A DNA stretch of 64,000 bases from Prevotella sp. (GTDB lineage: Bacteria > Bacteroidota > Bacteroidia > Bacteroidales > Bacteroidaceae). A model generated the notes under the pieces. It searched no databases. It worked only from the letters and a program-made list of their open reading frames with translations, and had not been told where the DNA came from. Location: the NCBI GenBank assembly GCA_022486815.1, contig JAKVJW010000010.1, forward strand, positions 1-64,000, given 5' to 3'. Made by a program: the position numbers and the translations under genes. This document shows positions 9,410-17,957 of the stretch, piece after piece. Positions within the stretch are counted from its first letter, which is position 1. Every line of letters starts with the position of its first letter.

Positions 9410-11260
9410 TCATCGGTTTGCCTTACCATAAGCAATACGACGCTTTGAAAACTCATCAGCCATTTTTTCTGATGAGGGCGAAAGTTTACCCTTTAAAAAC
9501 TGTTCCATCATCAATCCTCCGATAGGCACGCCATATACAGCGCCCCATCCTCCGTTCTCTACGTACACGGCAATAGCGATTTTAGGATGGTTCATAGGAG
9601 CAAATCCCATAAATACAGAGTGATCCTGTCCACGATTCTGGGCAGTACCGGTTTTTCCACAAGGTTCAAAGTCATAACGTGCCAGGTCTTTGCAGGTACC
9701 ATGCAGTGCTGAGCCACGCATTCCACGGATGACCAAATCATAAGCATACAGACTGGCACGCGTATAATGGCGTTGACGGAATTTCTGAGCGATTGACCTC
9801 CCCTTGACCTTACTGACGACATGAGGGATATAATAATAGCCACGATTGGCTATAGTAGCACCTAAGTTAGCTATCTGTAGAGGCGTCAGGCAAACCTCAC
9901 CCTGTCCGATAGAAACAGAAATGACAGTCAGCCCATTCCAAGATCCATTATAAGCTTTATCATAGAAATGAGCATTTGGAATCAGCCCGCGCTTTTCACC
10001 GGGCAAATCAATCCCCAACTTATATCCAAAGCCCATACTAACCATATAATCGCGCCATACATCCATCGCATCTTGTACCGTCTTGTATTTGCTCCGGTTC
10101 GACATCATATTGAAGAATCCCCAGCAGAAAAACGAATTGCATGAAGTTATAATAGCATCCACTACATTTAATGGAGATTTGTGAAGATGGCACCCCACAT
10201 GAAGTCCTTTATAATAAAATCCCCTATGACAAGGATAAAGAGTATGACTATTGATGATACCCTCCGTCAGGAACGTGAGGGCCTGAGAGGCTTTAAAAGT
10301 CGAGCCAGGCGGATATTGTCCTTGTATAGCACGGTTAAGCATAGGCTTCCAGACATTTTTGGATAATGCTTTTTCCATTTTTCCACGCATTCGTCCAACT
10401 ATCATACGGGGATCATAGGTAGGAGAAGAAACCATACAAAGCACCTGCCCTGTAGATGGCTCAATAGCAACTATTGCGCCTATCTTTCCCTTCATCAACC
10501 GTTCGCCGAGAGCCTGAAGCTTCCAATCAATCCCCAACGTTAAATCCCTTCCAGGAATAGGACGATGATCAAATTTACCATGTTGATAACTTCCTTGAAT
10601 ACGGCCATGCGCATCTCGAAGGAGAATTTGGACACCTTTAACCCCACGAAGATCACTCTCATAAGATTTCTCAATGCCCATCTTTCCGATATAATCACCA
10701 GCCTGATAATAAGGATCTTCCTCTATATCACTCTCAGAGACTTCACCCACGTCACCTAGCACATGAGCTCCGTATGGAGAAGTATACTGACGGATGCTAC
10801 GCTTTTGAATATAAAATCCAGGGAAGCGAAAACTTTTCTCTTGAAACACGCTGAACTCCTTATCCGAAAGCTGAGGCATAAAGAGTTGTTGCGTAAAACG
10901 TGAATAACCTGGATTTTTCCGATAATCTTTGATATCATCCATTCTCTTGATGAACCACTCTTTAGTAATTCCTAAAGAATTACAAAAATCAAGTGTATCC
11001 AGATGGCCTTTCTCCTCATCCATAACCACCATAATATCATAAGATGGCTGGTTATAAACGAGCAACTTACCTTCCCGGTCAAAAATAGTGCCTCTGGAAG
11101 GATATTCTATCTTCTTGAGAAATGCATTGGAATCAGCATTCTTCTTGTAGTCGTCACTGGCAATCTGAAGAGCGAATAACCGGATAATATATAAAAGCAC
11201 AATTATCACAGCCACTCCTCCAATTACATATCTTCGATTTTCAAGATTAAAATCTTTCAT
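9410..11260 (-). CDS. mrdA: Penicillin-binding protein 2 (elongasome transpeptidase)
   Basis: A 616-residue class B PBP. One N-terminal membrane anchor (about residues 12-30) is followed by a pedestal domain (SRGTIFDREGKLLVYNQ) and a transpeptidase domain with all three active-site motifs: STFK (in PPGSTFKASQ), SCN (in TSCNSFFCWG) and KTG (in CGKTGTAQN). It crosslinks the glycan made by RodA. A TTG two codons upstream is possible, but the ATG at 11260 gives the normal N-terminus MKDFNLENRR. It lies between mreD (49 bp) and rodA (96 bp). A small dyad, ACCGAT/ATCGGT, overlaps its stop codon. Confidence 0.94.
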   Translation of the reverse strand: MKDFNLENRRYVIGGVAVIIVLLYIIRLFALQIASDDYKKNADSNAFLKKIEYPSRGTIFDREGKLLVYNQPSYDIMVVMDEEKGHLDTLDFCNSLGITKEWFIKRMDDIKDYRKNPGYSRFTQQLFMPQLSDKEFSVFQEKSFRFPGFYIQKRSIRQYTSPYGAHVLGDVGEVSESDIEEDPYYQAGDYIGKMGIEKSYESDLRGVKGVQILLRDAHGRIQGSYQHGKFDHRPIPGRDLTLGIDWKLQALGERLMKGKIGAIVAIEPSTGQVLCMVSSPTYDPRMIVGRMRGKMEKALSKNVWKPMLNRAIQGQYPPGSTFKASQALTFLTEGIINSHTLYPCHRGFYYKGLHVGCHLHKSPLNVVDAIITSCNSFFCWGFFNMMSNRSKYKTVQDAMDVWRDYMVSMGFGYKLGIDLPGEKRGLIPNAHFYDKAYNGSWNGLTVISVSIGQGEVCLTPLQIANLGATIANRGYYYIPHVVSKVKGRSIAQKFRQRHYTRASLYAYDLVIRGMRGSALHGTCKDLARYDFEPCGKTGTAQNRGQDHSVFMGFAPMNHPKIAIAVYVENGGWGAVYGVPIGGLMMEQFLKGKLSPSSEKMADEFSKRRIAYGKANR

Positions 11261-11309
11261 TCCCAATTTATTCTCCTCCGGAAAACAAAATCATTCCGGA
11301 CTTAATTAC

Positions 11310-11822
11310 CTATTCTTGATGATGTTTCTTATCCAAATTCTCTATGGCCATCAGAAATATCATCGTAATGAAAAAACTACCGCATATACAAGTTAGCCAC
11401 TGTAACCAGTTGAAGAAACTGAACGATTCCAAAGTAAAAAAGAGCAGACAATAAATAAAGACTATTACCATGGAATAGCTCAAGAAAGACTGGAAACCCA
11501 TCGTACGTATTGAAGGAGAGAAATCTTCTGCAGCATCACGAGGTATAAAAAGTTGCATCACATAAGGCTGAATCAAAGCTATAAAGGTCATCGAACCCGC
11601 AGCAACACCAGGGGTATTGGCAAAGATGTCAACAGCCAATCCCAGGAAAAAACTCCAAAGTAAAATAGCATATTTCGGATAACTACGGCGGAAATGTAGC
11701 ACCAGATACACATAAAGCAATGGAGTTGCACAATGAAAGAGTTGAATGTGATTAAACACCAGTACCTGCACAAGTAACAGTATTAAGAAAGTAAGCAAAC
11801 GATGTAAATTATCCATATTCAT
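11310..11822 (-). CDS. mreD: Rod shape-determining protein MreD
   Basis: A 170-residue integral membrane protein with five or six hydrophobic helices, the normal MreD size. Sequence similarity is weak in this family; the call rests on length, topology and position between mreC (3 bp away) and mrdA. It links the MreB filament system to the elongasome. The segment PKYAILLWSFFLGLAVDIF and the following GVAAGSMTF resemble conserved MreD positions. Confidence 0.85.
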   Translation of the reverse strand: MNMDNLHRLLTFLILLLVQVLVFNHIQLFHCATPLLYVYLVLHFRRSYPKYAILLWSFFLGLAVDIFANTPGVAAGSMTFIALIQPYVMQLFIPRDAAEDFSPSIRTMGFQSFLSYSMVIVFIYCLLFFTLESFSFFNWLQWLTCICGSFFITMIFLMAIENLDKKHHQE

Positions 11823-11825
11823 ACG

Positions 11826-12701
11826 TTAATTTTCATCCCCTCCTTCCTTTTCTTTAATAGAATCCTGAGCTGCACGCAACACCTGCAACTGTTGCTGCAT
11901 TACCGTATCATCAATCACACATACATCACGCAAATTGCCAAAATCTGTAGCAAGTTTAATCATCAGACGATAAGACAAGCCATCGGAAGAGTTATACACA
12001 TGTAAAATCGTTCCGACAAGAATTCCTGGTGGAAAGACCGAAGAATAGCCGCTTGTAACAATCTGGTCATGAAGTTTGAAATGCGCATGCAAAGGTATAT
12101 CATCCACGTATGCAACGTTAGAAGGCCCTCCGGTCCAGTGAAGATAGCCGAAATAACCACGCTTCTGAATTGCCACACTAATACTAGACTGAGAATTGAG
12201 TACAGGTATAACCACCGAATAGTGTAATGACGTCAAATAAACGATTCCGACTACCCCTGTTCCGCAAACCACACCCATATCCTTCTTGATTCCATCTGCT
12301 GAGCCTTTGTCAAGAGTAATAAAATTATCTCGCTTATTAAGCGAATTATTTACAACTTCGGCAGGAATCAATCTGTAAGTACGAAGCATCTCCAACTGGC
12401 TGCTTTTCATCAGACTCTTATCACCAGTTGCCTTAGTCAGATTGGAAGCCAGATCCATCACCTCATGTTCCAGATAGGCATTCCGTTGAGTAAGTTCCTG
12501 ATTTACCTTAGAAAGAGAAAAGAGATGCTCGATATCAGCATCCCATTCATAGAATTTTCCGGCAACAGCATTTGCAGAAGAAAAAAACACACTACCCTGG
12601 TAGCTATTCCATTGAAACAGCAATATAAAACTTATCACCTCCAGAAGTATGAAGACGAACCAATGGTTACATTTTGCCAGAAATTCGATTAAATTTTTCA
12701 T
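11826..12701 (-). CDS. mreC: Rod shape-determining protein MreC
   Basis: A 291-residue bitopic protein. One N-terminal transmembrane helix (about 14-31) is followed by a coiled coil (about 65-95, LSKVNQELTQRNAYLEHEV) and the periplasmic beta-barrel domain of MreC (DKGSADGIKKDMGVVCGTG, GPSNVAYVDDIP). MreC is the scaffold that binds PBP2 and bridges to MreB/MreD. It sits 81 bp after mreB and 3 bp before mreD. Confidence 0.93.
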   Translation of the reverse strand: MKNLIEFLAKCNHWFVFILLEVISFILLFQWNSYQGSVFFSSANAVAGKFYEWDADIEHLFSLSKVNQELTQRNAYLEHEVMDLASNLTKATGDKSLMKSSQLEMLRTYRLIPAEVVNNSLNKRDNFITLDKGSADGIKKDMGVVCGTGVVGIVYLTSLHYSVVIPVLNSQSSISVAIQKRGYFGYLHWTGGPSNVAYVDDIPLHAHFKLHDQIVTSGYSSVFPPGILVGTILHVYNSSDGLSYRLMIKLATDFGNLRDVCVIDDTVMQQQLQVLRAAQDSIKEKEGGDEN

Positions 12702-12782
12702 ATCTATCCACTTCTACCCCATCCAGCGCACTAGAAACAGGGCTGTCCACACCCACCAAGGCACGGACCTCGAGAGATCCTG

Positions 12783-13805
12783 TTATCTCATCAAGAATGA
12801 AAAACGGTCCACGTTCTTCAATGCGATACCCGCACCCTTAGCGACACTATGTAAAGGATCCTCTGCAATATGGAAAGGAATCTTAATTTTATCTGTGAGA
12901 CGCTTGTCAAGTCCTCTCAGCAAAGCCCCACCTCCTGTCAGATAGATACCATTCTTCACAATATCTGCATACAGCTCCGGAGGAGTATTTTCCAAAGCAC
13001 TCAGCACAGCATTTTCAATCTTTGCTACTGTTTTATCCAGACAATGTGCTATCTCCTGATAACAAACCGGCACTTCCATAGGGAGAGCTGTAATGCGATT
13101 AGGGCCATGGACAATATAGTCTTCAGGGGCCTCATCTCCCAAATCAGTAAGAGCAGATCCGACATGGATCTTAACACGTTCAGCCATACGCTCACTGACC
13201 TTTACATTATGCTGTCGGCTCATATATTCCTGTATATCAGCTGTAAGATCATCACCTGCAATACGGATAGAATTATTGCAGACTATACCACCCAGCGAAA
13301 TCACTGCAATCTCAGTACTGCCACCACCAATATCAACAATCATATTTCCTTCTGGAGCCTCAACATCAATACCAATGCCAATAGCTGCAGCCATAGGTTC
13401 AAATATCAGATACACATCACGTCCATCTGCATGTTCAGCAGAATCACGGACAGCACGCAGTTCAACCTCTGTAGAGCCAGAAGGGACTCCAATGACCATC
13501 CGCAAAGACGGCGAAAAAAGTCTGCTACCTGTATGTACCATTTTTATTAGGCCACGCATCATCTGCTCACAAGCGGTAAAATCAGCAATCACTCCATCAC
13601 GAAGAGGACGAACTGTACGAATATTATCATGTGTCTTTTCGTACATCATCTTTGCCTTTTCACCCACTGCAATCATTTTATTGGTACGACGATCAAGAGC
13701 CACTACAGAGGGCTCATCTACCACAATCTTATCATCACTGATAATAATCGTATTGGCCGTACCCAGGTCCATTGCAATTTCCTGAATGAATGAAAAAAAT
13801 CCCAT
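12783..13805 (-). CDS. mreB: Rod shape-determining actin homologue MreB
   Basis: A 340-residue actin-fold ATPase forming membrane-associated filaments that direct elongasome movement. The phosphate 1 motif MDLGTANTII, the adenosine loop TGGGALLRGLD and the phosphate 2 motif IVDIGGGSTEIAVISLGG are intact, and the length is standard. The N-terminal hydrophobic segment GFFSFIQEI is the likely membrane-binding element. It is preceded at 69 bp by the half-size purH gene. Confidence 0.96.
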   Translation of the reverse strand: MGFFSFIQEIAMDLGTANTIIISDDKIVVDEPSVVALDRRTNKMIAVGEKAKMMYEKTHDNIRTVRPLRDGVIADFTACEQMMRGLIKMVHTGSRLFSPSLRMVIGVPSGSTEVELRAVRDSAEHADGRDVYLIFEPMAAAIGIGIDVEAPEGNMIVDIGGGSTEIAVISLGGIVCNNSIRIAGDDLTADIQEYMSRQHNVKVSERMAERVKIHVGSALTDLGDEAPEDYIVHGPNRITALPMEVPVCYQEIAHCLDKTVAKIENAVLSALENTPPELYADIVKNGIYLTGGGALLRGLDKRLTDKIKIPFHIAEDPLHSVAKGAGIALKNVDRFSFLMR

Positions 13806-13874
13806 GTCTTAATTTCTTGATTATTTTAAGCTTAAAATATAATCTCTCGTACTCTATTAACAACAACCAAACTC

Positions 13875-14486
13875 TTACTGATTATCTTTAAGAGTTTCTG
13901 CAAACCACGAATGAATCGTAGTATCATAATGGCTACTGACAGCAAAAGCCCTTTCTGCGAACTCTTTACGATCCTCAACAGTGGTCTCTCCTGACTTTTT
14001 GTTCAAAAGATCAAGGAATTTTCCATATTCTGCCTTACTTGGCACAATGACTACATCTTTGAAATTCTTCGCTCCTGCACGAATCAACGAGATACCGCCT
14101 ATATCTATCTTTTCTATAATATCTTGCTCTTTTGCACCCTCAGCAACAGTTTCTTCAAAAGGATATAAATCAACAATGACCAAATCAATGGCTGGAATCT
14201 GATATTTCTCCATTTCCTGCAAATCGTCCGGATGATCACGGCGGGCCAATATTCCACCAAAGATTCTGGGATGCAAAGTTTTCACGCGTCCTCCCAGAAT
14301 AGAAGGATATGTGGTGACTTCCTCCACTTTCTCGCAATCATATCCCTGAGACTCAATAAACTTCTGAGTTCCACCTGTACTTAAAAATCTAACACCTTCT
14401 TCGTGCAGTTTTGCAAGAATCTTCTCCAAACCATCCTTATGAAAGACTGAAATCAAAGCAGTCTTAATCCTTTTCGTTTCTGCCAT
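13875..14486 (-). CDS. purH: IMP cyclohydrolase (N-terminal PurH domain only)
   Basis: A 203-residue protein covering only the MGS-like IMP cyclohydrolase domain of PurH, which closes FAICAR to IMP. Markers are FLSTGGTQKF, VKTLHPRIFGGILARR, DLVIVDLYPFEETV, EKIDIGGISLIRAGAKN and SSHYDTTIHSWF. Standard PurH is about 510-530 residues with an AICAR formyltransferase domain after residue ~200. Here the frame ends cleanly (KDNQ, stop), with no decayed formyltransferase sequence before mreB 69 bp downstream. The missing activity is probably supplied by the separate gene at 35714-36898. It has its own TAACTTTG promoter and leads the mre operon. Confidence 0.9.
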   Translation of the reverse strand: MAETKRIKTALISVFHKDGLEKILAKLHEEGVRFLSTGGTQKFIESQGYDCEKVEEVTTYPSILGGRVKTLHPRIFGGILARRDHPDDLQEMEKYQIPAIDLVIVDLYPFEETVAEGAKEQDIIEKIDIGGISLIRAGAKNFKDVVIVPSKAEYGKFLDLLNKKSGETTVEDRKEFAERAFAVSSHYDTTIHSWFAETLKDNQ

Positions 14487-14864
14487 AAACTTTGGTATAT
14501 ATTAATTTATAGACTGCAAAGTTACTAAATTCCATTGAATCATGATGATAAAAAATAATAAATCTAAGTTTTTTAACTATAAAAGGACAGATTAGAAACC
14601 GCAAAAATTATGGAAGAAAAAAAACAACGCAAATAGCTATCAATTCCACAAGCAACGAGAAGAGCATGCACGGAAGCTATACTTTCATTTATCCCGTAAC
14701 ACTTAACTCGTTTTATATCTTCATTAAAGTAGTACTTCATATATACTACGAAAGCAGGAAAGCGCGGGTAAGATTATCCTGACACCACCAACATTCATTT
14801 CGATAAACGTCCCTCTATTCAGGAAAATTTTCAGAAGAAAACATAAATAGGAATAAAAGTACTT
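14487..14864. other. AT-rich intergenic region
   Basis: Apart from the purH -7 element at 14517-14524, I see no gene, repeat or clear terminator in this 378-bp gap. Confidence 0.6.
14517..14524 (-). promoter_or_regulatory. -7 element of the purH-mre operon promoter
   Basis: TAACTTTG reading toward purH, with C after it as in most Bacteroidota promoters. It lies 31 bp upstream of the start codon. No good TTTG is present at the -33 distance. Confidence 0.5.
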
Positions 14865-15602
14865 TCAACTTTTAATCTGTAATTGATAATCCTTTCCTCT
14901 GTCAGAAACAATTCTGAGATTACCATTCTTCTCAACCGTCAGTTTCAACCGTTTTATCAAAGTATATAACGTATCACTTGCATCTGGTTTCCTTGGCCAT
15001 AGAGCATCACAGATATCCTGCTTGGAAAGTTTATGGTCATCTGCCGTAAAGAACATCGTCATGAGTTGTTGCTGCATAGGAGTAAGCCGTATTGGTCTGT
15101 GTTTCAAATCATAAAAGCACCGTTCAACTTCATCTAACATCATATTTCCAAAAACGACCATCCCTTTATGACAATTTCTGAAATATCCCAATGAGAAGAT
15201 CATCCACAACAGTGCCATCAAAGAAATAATGCCAGTTAACCGTTGATCTGACAGCGCAAAGACTGAAGCCATAGAGCAATTAGCATAACTCTGGAATTCC
15301 AGCGAACTTGAATTTCGATGCCAGCTCATCTTCCTGCTGCATAGAGCCTCTTTTGCATTATTATTCATCGCATAATACAAAAATGAACGGTCCCGCAACT
15401 CAGGAATCCTCAGATGACTGCGATAATTCTGAATCGTATCCGGTGTTATCCAGCCATTCTCCTTCTCTGACAAAGTCTGTGCCAATGCCTGATTCATATC
15501 CCGGATAATGCTCCGTTTTGCACAATCATAGCCATGAACACTGGAAATGCCTATACAGCAAACTAAGAAAAGAAATATCGCAATAGAATGACAGGGTTTC
15601 AT
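14865..15602 (-). CDS. Membrane-anchored winged-helix regulator (reversed ToxR-like layout)
   Basis: A 245-residue protein of unrecognised name. Residues 1-24 look like a signal peptide or anchor (IAIFLFLVCCIGISSVHG). Residues 25-121 form a periplasmic segment with several Cys. Residues 124-141 form a transmembrane helix (IISLMALLWMIFSLGYF). Residues 165-245 resemble an OmpR/PhoB-type winged helix (RLTPMQQQLMTMFF, LSKQDICDALWP, TLYTLIKRLKLTV, GKDYQLQI). The DNA-binding domain is thus C-terminal and cytosolic, the opposite of ToxR/CadC. It lies next to a TonB receptor and a two-component pair, so a link to regulating envelope genes is plausible (inference). It has its own promoter. Confidence 0.65.
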   Translation of the reverse strand: MKPCHSIAIFLFLVCCIGISSVHGYDCAKRSIIRDMNQALAQTLSEKENGWITPDTIQNYRSHLRIPELRDRSFLYYAMNNNAKEALCSRKMSWHRNSSSLEFQSYANCSMASVFALSDQRLTGIISLMALLWMIFSLGYFRNCHKGMVVFGNMMLDEVERCFYDLKHRPIRLTPMQQQLMTMFFTADDHKLSKQDICDALWPRKPDASDTLYTLIKRLKLTVEKNGNLRIVSDRGKDYQLQIKS

Positions 15603-15631
15603 ATCATAAACTTTAAGTAACTAATCAATTA

Positions 15632-15663
15632 CAAAAGTATACATTATGAAGGAAACACACCAA
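15632..15663 (-). promoter_or_regulatory. Promoter of the membrane winged-helix gene
   Basis: On the minus strand, TTG, a 21-bp spacer and TACTTTTG, about 30 bp upstream of the start codon. Confidence 0.55.
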
Positions 15664-15742
15664 TTACAGGATATATCTTTTCGACAAAATCAGGCATCAG
15701 GAAGCATCATTAACTTTATTTAACTCCTCGACTCTCTTCTTA

Positions 15743-17818
15743 TTATTGTTTAAACCTTGATTTATCTACTGCTTCATGCGATTTCTCTTTATATCCTCCG
15801 AATTTATACGTAAAGGATACGCCAAATGTCCGGTAGCAGGAGAAGCTCATCTTGAGATTTTGTCCTTTAAAGTCAATATGAGGATTAATGCCCGAGGTTT
15901 CAAATAAGTCATTACAATAAACTTTAAGAATCGCATGCTTCTTCAGAAATTGCCAGCGGGCACTTAAATCCATATCACCAGATGCCGGCAAGTCGTAGGT
16001 TGCCTGGATTTCTTTTGAACGAATATATCCATCGGCAGAGAGCGTAATATCTGGTTTGGCAGAGAGTGTAATGGTATTATTCAGTTTTATCACACCAAAC
16101 AGGACGTTTCTGTCAAATGGAATATCATAGAAACGATCCGCCTTTTCCCGTTGCCAAGCCCCCATTAACATCAATCGTGTATCAAGCCAGTTACCACACT
16201 TAAAGGGTAATGCAGCCTGAATGCCAGCTTGTTGCTGAAAATTGAAGTTCAGATTTTTATAACTTACCGCTAAACGGTCATGACACTGATATGGAGTCTG
16301 CACAAAATAATCTTCATCATGATCAAACCATGCTGTAAACTGATACTTATCCTTTAGTAGATAGACTAAAGTAAGTTGATAATCACTGGTCGGTTTCAAA
16401 TCCGGATTACCGGTAATCTCATTATAGCCACCATTGCTATAACTTGTAAAATTGGTCATTTCCCAATAGTCCGGATATTCCCTATTGCTGCTTAGTCCCA
16501 GTTGAAGCATCTGCCCGGGCACAGGGATATAAGTCAAATTGAAAGTAGGATAACAATTCCATTGATGCCAGATGGGCGTATGGTAATACTCTGCAGCTAC
16601 AGATACATCCATCATCAACTTACTACTGAAATTCTTGCTCAATCCGAAATAGACATTGATATCATCTTCTTTCAGACGGGTATATTCAGACGAGGGATGA
16701 TCACCGGTAGTCGTTTTTACTTCGACATACTGCTGATTGGTATGATTGATACTCGTAGAATAGATTGCTCCATAATTGATGCCCCAGTTATCTTTCAAAG
16801 TATGCTCTTGCGAAAGGAAGTATTTCCATCGGTTAACCTGCTGGTCATTATCAACGATATACTTAAGAGTTCCGGTAGGCAGGGTACTTGCAAGGTGCTG
16901 TACTTCAGGACGATGATAATAAGTCATTTCGGCACCAACCTTGAAACCGAAAGGAGTACTATAGTCAAGACGCAAGTCATGAAGCCAAGGATGCGAATTC
17001 AAGTCTGTTGTTCCTAAGACATTACCCGAGATATCCTCTATAATATTACTTTTATGATATTCTCCATTATACACAAGACTCAACTGATGATTCTCTGCAA
17101 AATTATAATCCATTCCTAAACGATAAATATGCCCATAGCCATTTCCGCGCTCCACTTCATGTGAATTAATATCATGTATTGTTCCGTCATCAAGTCGATG
17201 ATGAGAGCGCTCATCCGTTATCGTATAGTCGTCCCCATGACTGTGCTGATACATCAGATCCAGGGAGAATTTGCCTTTATTATATAATAAGGAAGTTCTC
17301 TCACCAAACTCGGCATCATGTTGTTGTTTCCACGACAAATTGATTTCTCCCTGTAAAGGAGAAATGCCGTCAATGTGACTATGTTTCAGTCGGATATTAA
17401 TAAGTGCGCCACGCACCTGCATCTTAGCAGGAGCATTGTACATCACATCCACTTTTGCTATTCGGTTCGCAGGCATGCTTTTCAGCAAGGAAGTCACTTC
17501 ATCAACGGTCATATTCGTTACTTTGCCATCCAGAACAACCGTCGTAGGCATTCCTCCTAATGACAATTTCTTGTCTTGCACTATAACCCCAGGAATTTCC
17601 TTGATAGCATCATACATATTATCTACAGCCTTCTTCTGAATAAGTCTTGGCAAGTCATAGGTAATGGCACTACCATTGACTTTTGCTATCGGGCGTTCAC
17701 CTTTTACAATCACATCAGGCAAATTATGGATAATACTGTCCATACGCAAGGAATCAACTTTTTGTGCCTGTGCTCCAACAGGAATCAGCAAAGATAGTAC
17801 TAATAAGATTTTTTTCAT
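15743..17818 (-). CDS. TonB-dependent outer-membrane receptor (second copy)
   Basis: A 691-residue outer-membrane barrel protein. The start was placed at the ATG giving the signal MKKILLVLSLLIPVGAQAQ, because an upstream ATG eight codons earlier overlaps the -7 box. The plug domain (DVIVKGERP, YDAIKEIPGVIVQDKK, GGMPTTVVLDGKVTNMTVDE, MPANRIAKVDVMYNAPAKM) is followed by the OMP_b-brl-type barrel ending in FGVSFTYKFGG and a short charged tail. It lacks a carboxypeptidase-like extension and a SusD neighbour. It is divergent from a histidine kinase/response regulator pair, with a candidate regulator site between them, so control by that pair is likely (inference). The substrate is unknown. Confidence 0.87.
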   Translation of the reverse strand: MKKILLVLSLLIPVGAQAQKVDSLRMDSIIHNLPDVIVKGERPIAKVNGSAITYDLPRLIQKKAVDNMYDAIKEIPGVIVQDKKLSLGGMPTTVVLDGKVTNMTVDEVTSLLKSMPANRIAKVDVMYNAPAKMQVRGALINIRLKHSHIDGISPLQGEINLSWKQQHDAEFGERTSLLYNKGKFSLDLMYQHSHGDDYTITDERSHHRLDDGTIHDINSHEVERGNGYGHIYRLGMDYNFAENHQLSLVYNGEYHKSNIIEDISGNVLGTTDLNSHPWLHDLRLDYSTPFGFKVGAEMTYYHRPEVQHLASTLPTGTLKYIVDNDQQVNRWKYFLSQEHTLKDNWGINYGAIYSTSINHTNQQYVEVKTTTGDHPSSEYTRLKEDDINVYFGLSKNFSSKLMMDVSVAAEYYHTPIWHQWNCYPTFNLTYIPVPGQMLQLGLSSNREYPDYWEMTNFTSYSNGGYNEITGNPDLKPTSDYQLTLVYLLKDKYQFTAWFDHDEDYFVQTPYQCHDRLAVSYKNLNFNFQQQAGIQAALPFKCGNWLDTRLMLMGAWQREKADRFYDIPFDRNVLFGVIKLNNTITLSAKPDITLSADGYIRSKEIQATYDLPASGDMDLSARWQFLKKHAILKVYCNDLFETSGINPHIDFKGQNLKMSFSCYRTFGVSFTYKFGGYKEKSHEAVDKSRFKQ

Positions 17819-17839
17819 ATCATTATATTTTATCTGCTG

Positions 17840-17867
17840 CAAAAGTATGAAAAAAGAGAAAAGGCAA
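17840..17867 (-). promoter_or_regulatory. Promoter of the second TonB receptor
   Basis: TACTTTTG on the minus strand with TTG 17 bp upstream. The spacer is shorter than consensus, so activation by a regulator would make sense. Confidence 0.5.
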
Positions 17868-17880
17868 GAAATACCCTCAC

Positions 17881-17915
17881 TTATTTAATCTTAAGAAAAG
17901 TGTTATTTAGTCTTA
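17881..17915. promoter_or_regulatory. Direct repeat with 22-bp period: candidate response-regulator site
   Basis: TTATTTAATCTTA and TTATTTAGTCTTA agree at 12 of 13 positions and are exactly 22 bp apart, two helical turns. This is the geometry used by OmpR/PhoB-family dimers. The site lies between the receptor promoter (ending at 17867) and the histidine kinase start (17958), which would allow the adjacent response regulator to control both directions. Function is inferred from spacing and position only. Confidence 0.5.
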
Positions 17916-17957
17916 TCATTTCAGACATATTTATAATAAAAAACGTATCTTTACCTC

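Noticed and set aside
12870..13550. 226-codon open frame on the + strand inside mreB
   Set aside because: It lies entirely antisense to mreB, which is fully conserved; the peptide has low-complexity composition and no family features.
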